DNA of 12,829 bases. It comes from JACCXJ01 sp052387115. Its GTDB lineage: Bacteria; Pseudomonadota; Gammaproteobacteria; JACCXJ01. This document shows positions 7,401 through 12,708 of the stretch, in pieces. Below the pieces are notes generated by a model. It saw nothing but the letters and a program-made list of their open reading frames with translations. It did no database searches and had not been told where the DNA came from. A program made the translations under genes and the position numbers. Location of the stretch: NCBI GenBank assembly GCA_052387115.1, contig JBQTJM010000296.1:1-12829 (forward strand). Reading direction: 5' to 3'. The stretch's first letter is position 1, and every line of letters starts with the position of its first letter.

Positions 7401-8127
7401 GCGGCTCGGCCGGTGGAGCCGGCCGGACGGTGAGCACGGCGAGTTGACGTGGCTCGGGTTCGACCGGCGTGGCGATCGCGTCTTGCAGCGGCCCGTAGGC
7501 GCGGCCGGTTTCCGCGCCCGCCTGGCGGCGGTTCCCGAGCAGGTCCTGATAGAGCCGATGGGTTTGGGGCTCGACCCCGACCCCGAGCTCCCGCTGCAAT
7601 ACCGCCCGACACACGCGATACTGTTTTAGGGCCGCGGCGTAGCGGCCTTGCTTGGCATAGATCTGCATCAGCGTGCGGTGGACCGCTTCCCGCAACGGGT
7701 CGAGCGCCAAGAGACGGATCGCGAGCGTGCACGCGGGCTCCATGAGGCCGCTCCCCAGATAGTGATCGAGGAGCCTCGCCATCGCCGCCAGGGCTTGTTC
7801 GCGAAGGCAACTGCGCTCGGCCATGAGCCAGTCTTCGAAGGTCATGGAACGGGAGCTGAAACCCTCCAGGAACTCCCCCTGGTAGAGCCCCATGGCCGCT
7901 ACGAGCGACTCTGGCGTATCCGCGGCGAGGAGGCGCTCGAAGGCGAGCACGTCCACCTCGATGGAGTCGGGTAGCAGACTCACGGTGCCCGCGTCGGCAA
8001 CCAGGATCTGCTCGGCATTGGGCAACGCCTTGCGCAGGTTGACCAGGGCTTGGCGGAGGCTCAGGCGCGCCTGGGCCTCGCTGCTTTCCTCCCAGAGCAG
8101 CGCGGACAACCGGTCACGGGCATGCAT
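4498..8127 (-). CDS. SARP/BTAD-type activator with pseudo-cyclase, STAND ATPase and TPR tail
   Basis: A 1209-aa cytosolic signalling regulator. In order: the end of an OmpR-like winged helix (1-35, DRLSALLWEESSE...RQALVNLRKAL); a BTAD helical domain (about 55-200) ending ELGVGVEPQTHRLYQDLL; a class III cyclase-like domain (about 225-360, with VALFGVPVAHSDDA and VRIGITGGQV) that lacks the usual first strand and metal-binding aspartates; then FVGRRAEL, Walker A GEAGIGKSR (419-427) and Walker B LLLVVEDIHWAD (537-548) of a STAND-type AAA ATPase; and about 500 residues of TPR-like helical repeats. The order resembles AfsR- or MalT-like regulators: the ATPase-TPR part would sense a signal and the N-terminus bind DNA and recruit polymerase. 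The ATG at 8127 cuts the winged helix in half and has no ribosome-binding site; the missing part lies upstream in another frame (8128-8252). The gene is divergent from the barrel-protein gene at 8441. Confidence 0.88.
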   Translation of the reverse strand: MHARDRLSALLWEESSEAQARLSLRQALVNLRKALPNAEQILVADAGTVSLLPDSIEVDVLAFERLLAADTPESLVAAMGLYQGEFLEGFSSRSMTFEDWLMAERSCLREQALAAMARLLDHYLGSGLMEPACTLAIRLLALDPLREAVHRTLMQIYAKQGRYAAALKQYRVCRAVLQRELGVGVEPQTHRLYQDLLGNRRQAGAETGRAYGPLQDAIATPVEPEPRQLAVLTVRPAPPAEPPARDLIAHEVERYGATLIRDTPMSCVALFGVPVAHSDDAGRAARAALRIRQALGEAGRVVRIGITGGQVLIRQRTGIDGEGIEASGEVLDRSQELAARAGPDEIWIDTAIHRCIAMHFQIEPASSQDQRWRLVTSDAHRPATGSSSFVGRRAELLQFTAACEAALDTGCGQSFLIRGEAGIGKSRLVTELQAIAQSLGFSGAKAQVLDFGVSVGEDAVGSLLRGLLNPAPGGHEAGAVWSGLEPEQTMALNDLLGLSQPAGLGAAYAAMDGAARRRGKQAVLAHVLHSVSERCPLLLVVEDIHWADHETLGHLAQLAAAVHDCPVLLVMTTRVEGEPLAPRWRAAMQWTPLTTLDLGPLRAEEARALATELKRGADSGLIERCLRRAAGHPLFIEQLVSAPEVGDDLVPDSVNSIVWSRLDRLPSADKQAAQAASALGQHFPLAALRYLVETPEYDCAPLVQQRLLRPDEEYFWFAHALIMQGVYASMLPAKRRALHRRAADWYLARDAVLHAEHQERANDIAAPRSYLAAAQSEALHYRYDAALQLVERGLRLAKDPRTEHELTLLLGELRAQAGETEGSVQAFRRARALSRDAAEACRALLGIAAGCKVSDRYDEALAALDEAESLAKPRELIHDLAQVHYHRGAILFVQGRIEECSAMQALALEYAHEAAVPRLEACALSGLADAQFQRGRMISAHGYFERSIEICRSHGLEYIQVPNLAMRGYMRFFQLRLTEATQDCLQAIALGSRVGNRRGEAIAHNLAATVAHYAGDDAAAVKHAERGLALCRHIESKRFEADNLLLLGAALAGLGKTSEGEKHLKQAYGLCRGPGLLPYVGPWILGAMAVVTQDPGDRRALLMEGEALLGEGCVGHNFHHFYQLAIEASLASRDWAETDRYATALEEYTREEPLPWVDFFVSRGRVLASYGRGERNAAISATLRALRGQARQAGMLAAVKTLPRFHTPG

Positions 8128-8252
8128 CTGGCCCGGTTTCAGCGCCAGGAAGGCGAGCAGCGCCTTGGCCTTCTTGAGCGCGATCCGAATGGCGTGATCA
8201 CCGGTGCCCGCAGCTCGAAGCCCCCGAGTAATAAGAGCCTGATCTCTCCCAT
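8128..8252 (-). other. Frameshifted N-terminus of the SARP/BTAD regulator
   Basis: An ATG at 8252 on the minus strand begins MGEIRLLLLGGFELR, the typical first strands of a SARP winged helix. That frame then loses homology. The main regulator frame upstream of 8127 reads AIRIALKKAKALLAFLALKPGQ and joins directly to MHARDRLSALLW, completing the winged helix. The two frames differ by one base, so a single base appears to be missing on the path from 8252 to 8127, between about 8188 and 8213. The main frame has no ATG upstream of 8127 before a stop at 8274-8272. The native protein would be about 1250 aa. Either the gene is disrupted or the sequence has a one-base error; no long homopolymer is present to suggest programmed slippage. 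Confidence 0.75.
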
Positions 8253-8313
8253 AGCCGTCAGTCCCAAGGGCTCACCGCGCGCGGCGGTGCGGGGTTACTC
8301 TAGCGGGTCGATC

Positions 8314-8355
8314 TTAACGCTTTATTAACGCTCGCCATCACGGCGGCATCACGCC
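8314..8355 (+). promoter_or_regulatory. Four direct heptamer repeats, SARP-type operator
   Basis: TTAACGCT occurs at 8314-8321 and 8325-8332, a step of exactly 11 bp. Immediately downstream CATCACG occurs at 8336-8342 and 8347-8353, again 11 bp apart. Compared as TTAACGC and ATCACGS the four half-sites share most positions and are spaced 11, 12 and 11 bp. SARP-family activators are known to bind tandem heptamers spaced 11 bp, one helical turn, overlapping the -35 region. The last repeat ends at 8354, eight bases before TATCTT at 8363, the spacing reported for SARP promoters. The divergent gene encodes a SARP/BTAD protein, which makes it the likely ligand. Binding is inferred, not shown. Confidence 0.6.
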
Positions 8356-8362
8356 CGGCCCC

Positions 8363-8368
8363 TATCTT
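8363..8368 (+). promoter_or_regulatory. Probable -10 element of the barrel-protein promoter
   Basis: TATCTT is a fair match to TATAAT. Seventeen bases upstream (8340-8345) there is only ACGGCG, no recognisable -35, as expected for an activator-dependent promoter in which bound SARP replaces -35 recognition. It would start transcription near 8375, about 65 bases before the ATG at 8441. Confidence 0.45.
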
Positions 8369-8440
8369 GTGGCTCGTGAGAACGCATCCAGCGCTCCACG
8401 CACGTGAACGATCGATGAACCACTTGATGAGGGGAACACC

Positions 8441-9106
8441 ATGAAATACACAACCCTGAAGCACGAGCGATTCAAGGCCTCCGCGGCATTGCCCTATGCG
8501 ATGGCGATCGCCGTGGCCGCGGCCATGCCCCCGAGCGGGGCATGGGCGGCAGATACCGCGGCGACCATTGACCCAGGGAGGGCAGCGGACGTGAAAGGGC
8601 ACCGGCACGAGCGCATCCTCCGCTTCGATGTCTCGGAGAATGCCAAGCGCTTTATCTTCGATGAAACCCCGATGACGCCCGGGCCGGACGGCAACGAAGT
8701 ACCCGGCGACGGCAACGAGTTCAAGACCGAAGGCTATATCTACGAGTCCGGGACGCTCACGGGCGATGGCGACGGCGTGAATCCCGATGGCAGCCCGCAG
8801 TATCCCGACCGGGTGATCGGCACGTGGTACTGCTGGGGATTCCACGTCGGCAACGGCGGGGCCACCGTGACGGGGCCTTGGGTCATCACCCAGCAGCTCT
8901 ACGACTTCGCCGAGAAGGTGGGACGGATGAGCCTGACGAGCGCGGGTCTCGAGCTCGTGGACGTGGGCGTGCCGATCAAGCGCGCCATCACAGGGGGCAC
9001 CGGACCGTTCGACGAGGCACGCGGGGAGGTGAAACAGACCATGATCGGATTCAACGGACTGAACGGCGTCAATTTGCGGTACAGGCTCGAAGTGAAGGGC
9101 GACTGA
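8441..9106 (+). CDS. Secreted allene-oxide-cyclase-barrel-like protein
   Basis: A 221-aa exported protein. A signal peptide covers residues 1-36 (basic start, hydrophobic 15-29, cleavage after AWA). The mature part has a beta-rich pattern with the segment AITGGTGPFDEARGEV (182-197). This Gly-Gly-Thr-Gly...Ala-Arg-Gly turn is characteristic of allene oxide cyclase and dirigent-like barrels, which bind or guide small hydrophobic substrates. Residues 77-123 form an Asp/Gly/Asn-rich loop with a small internal repeat (PDGNEVP, GDGNEF) and GDGDGVNPDG, possibly calcium-binding. A lone cysteine (131) excludes an internal disulfide. The start is supported by GAGGGG six bases before the ATG. The gene is divergent from the SARP/BTAD regulator, has a SARP-like operator in front, and is followed by a strong hairpin, so it is probably a single-gene transcript. 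Enzymatic activity cannot be claimed. Confidence 0.72.
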   Translation: MKYTTLKHERFKASAALPYAMAIAVAAAMPPSGAWAADTAATIDPGRAADVKGHRHERILRFDVSENAKRFIFDETPMTPGPDGNEVPGDGNEFKTEGYIYESGTLTGDGDGVNPDGSPQYPDRVIGTWYCWGFHVGNGGATVTGPWVITQQLYDFAEKVGRMSLTSAGLELVDVGVPIKRAITGGTGPFDEARGEVKQTMIGFNGLNGVNLRYRLEVKGD

Positions 9107-9126
9107 CGATCGCGTCGCGCAACGAC

Positions 9127-9156
9127 TGCGGGGCGCCGCACGCGCGGCGCCCCGCA
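9127..9156 (+). terminator. 13-bp perfect hairpin after the barrel-protein gene
   Basis: TGCGGGGCGCCGC (9127-9139) pairs perfectly with 9144-9156 around a four-base loop ACGC. It begins 21 bases after the stop codon. The stem is almost entirely GC. No T-run follows (the next bases are TGTCC), so it may be a weak or Rho-assisted terminator or a transcript-end stabiliser. It separates the barrel-protein gene from the methyltransferase remnant. Confidence 0.6.
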
Positions 9157-9187
9157 TGTCCTATCCACCCCCAGCGAGGAGTCAGTG

Positions 9188-9755
9188 ATGACTGCTTCCA
9201 CACCAACAGCTCTTGCGGACAGGCTGCTCGGCGTCCTCAACGATGGGGCCCTGGCCGTCATGATCTCCGTCGGTCACCGCACCGGGCTGTCCGACACCCT
9301 GGCCGAGCTTCCTCCCTCGACTAGCTAGCTTGCGCATCGCCAATGGCGCAGGGCTCAACGAACGTTACGTGCGGGAATGGCTGGGCGCGGTGGTCACCGG
9401 CCGATTGGTCGACTACGATCCGGCGCGGGCGAGCACGCGGCGGGTCTGACCCGCTCCGCCGTCCCCAACAACCTAGCCGCCTTCACCCAATATATTCCCT
9501 TGCTCGGGCGGGTCGAGGATGAGATTGTAGACTGCTTCGAACGAGGCGGCGGGGTCGCCTATGCGAGATGAATGCGAGATGGCCGAGGAAAGCGTTCAGA
9601 CCGTGGTGGCGGCCCTGGTCGATGACATTCTGCCGCTGGCGCCGGGGCTTCCTGCGCGGCTCCGCGCGGGGATCGATGTGCTCGACATCGGCTGCGGCAG
9701 CTGTCTGGCGGTCTATGCGATGGCCAAGGCATTTCCGACGAGTCTAGTCCTGTAA
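9188..9755 (+). pseudogene. Decayed class I SAM-dependent methyltransferase
   Basis: Starting at ATG 9188, with GAGGAG six bases upstream, three frames together encode one methyltransferase N-terminus. Piece 1 (9188-9328, 46 aa) runs to LPPSTS and a TAG. Piece 2 (from about 9324) gives LRIANGAGLNERYVREWLGA up to DYDPAR. Piece 3 (9431-9571) gives EHAAGLTRSAVPNNLAAF to GGGVAYAR. Piece 4 (9561-9755) gives MAEESVQTVV to the SAM motif VLDIGCGSC, then stops. The order fits SAM-dependent methyltransferases of about 350 aa with an N-terminal winged-helix-like region. Lesions: a CTAG tandem duplication (9321-9328), loss of about eight codons near 9423-9433, a frame change near 9569 equal to a 2-bp loss, and removal of everything after motif I. 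No functional enzyme can be made. Its last stop overlaps the start of the next gene (TAATG). Confidence 0.85.
9321..9328. repeat. CTAG tandem duplication inside the methyltransferase remnant
   Basis: CTAGCTAG is a 4-bp tandem duplication. Removing one copy joins the flanking frames exactly, giving PPSTSLRIANGAGLNERY, so this duplication is the mutation that created the premature TAG at 9326-9328. Four-base duplications of this sequence are what IS5-type elements make at their CTAR-like targets; replication slippage is the alternative. Confidence 0.6.
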
Positions 9756-12190
9756 TGCGGGGTGGCACCGATCCTTCTTTACCTCGGATATTCCTCGCGA
9801 TCGGATTGATCTCCGGCGCGGCCCTCGCCTACGAGGTCCTCTTGGTGCGGCTCTTCTCGATCATCCAGTGGCACCAGTTCGCGTTCATGATCATCAGCGT
9901 GGCGTTGCTCGGTTATGGTGCGGGCGGGTCCTTCCTGAGCTTGTGGGCGGCGCACCTAGAGACGCACTTCGCCAGGGCCTTCGCCCTCCAGGCTGCACTC
10001 TTCGGGATCGCCACCATCCCGTGTTTCCTCGCCGCGCAGGCGCTCCGTTTCAACCCCCTCGAAGCCCTCTGGGACCCCGGCCACGTGTTCAGGTTATGCG
10101 GGATCTATCTCCTTCTGTGCCTGCCCTTCGCCTTCGCGGCGTGCTGCATCGGGCTCGCCCTCGGTCACTATCGGGAGCGCCTGCACTACGTCTATGCCTG
10201 CGACCTAGTCGGCGCGAGCTGTGGCGCTATGGGGGTGATGGGCCTCCTGTATCTTGTGTTGCCGGGGACGGCGCTCAAGACCGTCGCCCTTCTCGGCCTC
10301 TTCGCGGCCCTCATCGCCTGTCGCGGCCTCGGATCGAGGTGGGGCGTCGCGGCCCTGGTGCTCGCCATCGCCGGCCTGCTGGTGCTACCGGAGAGCTGGG
10401 TGCGGCCTCAGCCGCTGCCCTACAAGGGCCTCCCCCAGGCGCTCGAAATACTCGGGACCCGCGTCATCGCGGAGCGCTCCAGCCCCTTGGGTATCCTTCA
10501 GATCGTCGAGAGCCCCCAGGTACCGTTCCGCCACGCCCCGGGCTTGAGCTTGAACGCCCCCACCGAGCCGCCCGAGCAGCTCGGGCTCTTCCAAGACGCC
10601 GACGGCATGAGCGCGATCACCCGCTATCGAGGCGAGCGCGCGACTCTCGCCTATCTGGATTACCTGCCGTCGGCCCTGCCCTATCACCTGCTCGAGCGCC
10701 CCACGGTCCTGGTGCTGGGGGCGGGGGGCGGATCCGGGGTGCTGCAGGCCGTCTATCACCGCGCGCGGGAGATCGACGCCGTCGAGCTGAACCCGCAGAT
10801 CATCGCGCTCTTGCGGGACGATTTCCGCGAATACACGGGCGGGATCCTCGACCTACCCGAGGTCCGTGTTCATAGCGCGGACGCGCGCGGCTTCGTCACG
10901 AGCGGAGGCGGGCGCTTCGACCTCATCGAGCTCTCGCTGCTCGATGCCGCCGGCGCCTCGGCCGGGCTGCAGGCCTCGAACGCGAACTACCTCTACACGG
11001 TCGAGGCATTGCGGGCCTATCTGCGCCGTCTCACACCCGGCGGCATCCTCGCCATCACGCGCACCGTGACGCTCCCGCCCCGCGACGGGCTCAAGCTCTT
11101 CGCCATGGCCGTCTCGGCCCTCACGGCCGAGGGCGAGCGGGAGCCGGCGCGACGGCTCGCCTGGATACGCGGGTTCAAGACCCACACCCTGCTCCTCCGC
11201 AACGGTGCCTTCGCGGCCGAGGACCGGTCCCGCATCCGGGATTTCTGTCGAAACCGCTCGTTCGACGTCGCCTTCCTCGAGGACGCATCCGCGGCCGAGA
11301 GCGACCGCTACAACCGCCTGGGGCAGCCCTATTTCTTCGAGGGGGCGAAGGCGCTCCTCGGGCCGGAGCGGCAGGACTTCATCCGGCGTTACAAGTTCGA
11401 CATCTCCCCGGCGACCGACGACCGGCCGTACTTCTTCCAGTTCTTCCGATGGCCCTTGCTGCGCGAGGCCGTGGCGATGCGCGGCGCGGGGGGCGTGTCC
11501 CTGCTCGAGCTGGGCTATCCCGTGATCCTCGCCACCTTGTCCCAGGCGGTGGTCTTGAGCGTGGCCCTGATCCTTGCCCCGCTAGGGGTGCGGCGCTGGC
11601 GGGGCCTGGTCGCCGGCAGCGGACCGGGTTTGCCGCTTCGAGTGATCGTCCTATTTGCCGCCATCGGGCTCGGGTTCATGTTCATCGAGATGGCCTTCAT
11701 CCAGAAGCTCGGCCTCTACTTGGGCCATCCGCTCCTCGCGGTCGCGGTGGCGCTGTCGGGCTTTTTGGTCTTCGCCGGCCTCGGCAGCGCGGCCGTGTCC
11801 CGCGAAGGCCGTCCGACCCGCCCCGCCATGGCTTGGCCGATCGCGGGGATCGTGGTGCTCGGGTCCTTGTACCTGGTCGGGCTGCCGGACGCGGGCGTGT
11901 TCGGCTGGACCTCGGGTCATGGGATGTGGGCCAAGGCCACCTTGGCACTCATCCTCATCGCGCCCCTGGGGTTCTGCATGGGCAAACCCTTTCCGACGGC
12001 GCTCGCCCTGCTCGGCCATCGGGCGCCCGCGCTCATCCCCTGGGCCTACGGCATCAACGCCTGCGCCTCCGTGATCGGCGCCGTGCTCGCCATGCTGTGT
12101 GCCATGCACCTGGGCGTCTCGGCGCTAGTGGCTTTGGCGCTGGTCTGTTACCTCGTGGCCCTTATGGCCTATCCGGCGATGGCGCGGTAG
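9755..12190 (+). CDS. Membrane protein with embedded spermidine-synthase-like domain
   Basis: An 811-aa inner-membrane protein. Residues 10-212 hold about six transmembrane segments, starting ISGAALAYEVLLVRLFSI. A soluble Rossmann domain covers about 230-560: SAM-type motif VLVLGAGGGSGV (318-329), acidic VELNP (343-347), SADAR (375-379), FDLIELSLLD (388-397) and the family signature PATDDRPYFFQFF (552-564). About six further membrane segments follow (587-810), with GFCMGKPFPTAL (739-750) and IPWAYGINACASVIGAVLAM (761-780). This matches the membrane-fused spermidine-synthase-like family. True spermidine synthases have GGGDGG with a substrate-binding Asp; here it is GAGGGSG, and the DxxD-type amine-binding acids are not evident, so it is probably not an aminopropyltransferase. 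The ATG shares a base with the preceding pseudogene stop and lacks a clear ribosome-binding site; translation may be coupled. No frameshifts, in contrast to its neighbour. Confidence 0.88.
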   Translation: MRGGTDPSLPRIFLAIGLISGAALAYEVLLVRLFSIIQWHQFAFMIISVALLGYGAGGSFLSLWAAHLETHFARAFALQAALFGIATIPCFLAAQALRFNPLEALWDPGHVFRLCGIYLLLCLPFAFAACCIGLALGHYRERLHYVYACDLVGASCGAMGVMGLLYLVLPGTALKTVALLGLFAALIACRGLGSRWGVAALVLAIAGLLVLPESWVRPQPLPYKGLPQALEILGTRVIAERSSPLGILQIVESPQVPFRHAPGLSLNAPTEPPEQLGLFQDADGMSAITRYRGERATLAYLDYLPSALPYHLLERPTVLVLGAGGGSGVLQAVYHRAREIDAVELNPQIIALLRDDFREYTGGILDLPEVRVHSADARGFVTSGGGRFDLIELSLLDAAGASAGLQASNANYLYTVEALRAYLRRLTPGGILAITRTVTLPPRDGLKLFAMAVSALTAEGEREPARRLAWIRGFKTHTLLLRNGAFAAEDRSRIRDFCRNRSFDVAFLEDASAAESDRYNRLGQPYFFEGAKALLGPERQDFIRRYKFDISPATDDRPYFFQFFRWPLLREAVAMRGAGGVSLLELGYPVILATLSQAVVLSVALILAPLGVRRWRGLVAGSGPGLPLRVIVLFAAIGLGFMFIEMAFIQKLGLYLGHPLLAVAVALSGFLVFAGLGSAAVSREGRPTRPAMAWPIAGIVVLGSLYLVGLPDAGVFGWTSGHGMWAKATLALILIAPLGFCMGKPFPTALALLGHRAPALIPWAYGINACASVIGAVLAMLCAMHLGVSALVALALVCYLVALMAYPAMAR

Positions 12191-12282
12191 GGTGGGTGCT
12201 GAGACTCTAGCTCCAGCGAGGACCCGCCACGCAGCCCTCGGTACACGCGAAGGCCCATACATTTGTCCTGCGTGGCGTCGGA

Positions 12283-12313
12283 GAGCCAAGGCGGGATTGG
12301 CCCCGCTTGGCTC
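12283..12313. repeat. 12-bp imperfect stem-loop downstream of the membrane-protein gene
   Basis: GAGCCAAG (12283-12290) plus CGGG (12292-12295) pairs with CCCG (12302-12305) plus CTTGGCTC (12306-12313), with one bulged G at 12291. It lies 93 bp after the stop at 12190. No T-run follows, so a terminator role is only possible. Confidence 0.55.
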
Positions 12314-12428
12314 GCCGAGGACACAACAATAGGGCGCTGCCCGCCAATCCAGGACGGATGCTTCGCAACCCTAATAACCGAGTTGAGTTTGATCAGCCGG
12401 TGAGTTGTCGGCGCCTTCCCACTCCGCA

Positions 12429-12468
12429 CCGCCGGTGCCGATCGAGGCCTCTTGATCGGCACCGGCGG
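12429..12468. repeat. 15-bp perfect inverted repeat
   Basis: CCGCCGGTGCCGATC (12429-12443) is perfectly complementary to 12454-12468 around a ten-base loop that itself contains the palindrome GAGGCCTC. It is the longest perfect stem noticed in the window. There is no T-run. It could be a terminator for either direction, a palindromic repeat element, or a remnant of a mobile element. Confidence 0.75.
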
Positions 12469-12699
12469 ACTCGCGTCCCGGCACCCGATCCTCGCCCCCG
12501 CGCCCCCCGCAGTCACCGGAAGTCGGCCAGGGCCGACCGGAAGGACCTCTTCCTGCCCCAGCGCTGGTCGCCCCGTCACCACCGGCCCCTCCGACCCGAA
12601 AACCAAACGTCGCGACACCGCGTTGAATTCCCTATCCTCTCGAGCACCGTTGCGCAAGGGCATTGAATAACCTATCCTTCATCAAGCCGACTGAGGCGC

Positions 12700-12708
12700 C
12701 TAGCTAGC
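12700..12708. repeat. Second CTAGCTAGC copy
   Basis: The nonamer CTAGCTAGC is identical to 9321-9329. CTAG is usually rare in GC-rich proteobacterial DNA. The pair brackets about 3.4 kb containing the end of the methyltransferase remnant and the 811-aa membrane-protein gene. Whether the copies are related or coincidental cannot be decided from the sequence. Confidence 0.4.

Noticed and set aside
6829..7629. 266-aa open frame on the plus strand
   Set aside because: Lies antisense inside the regulator gene, whose frame shows clear domain motifs; the product is an Arg/Gly/Asp-rich shadow typical of high-GC codon bias.
9559..9581. ATGCGAGATG direct repeat as cause of the methyltransferase frameshift
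   Set aside because: Removing one 11-bp copy does not restore the downstream frame; a 2-bp loss after AGAT fits better.
9868..10875. 335-aa open frame on the plus strand
   Set aside because: Out-of-frame shadow of the 811-aa membrane protein; Arg/Pro-rich without domains.
12169..12663. 164-aa leftward and 119-aa rightward open frames
   Set aside because: They lie antisense to each other, have no motif or ribosome-binding site, and span two hairpins; best explained by GC-rich non-coding DNA.
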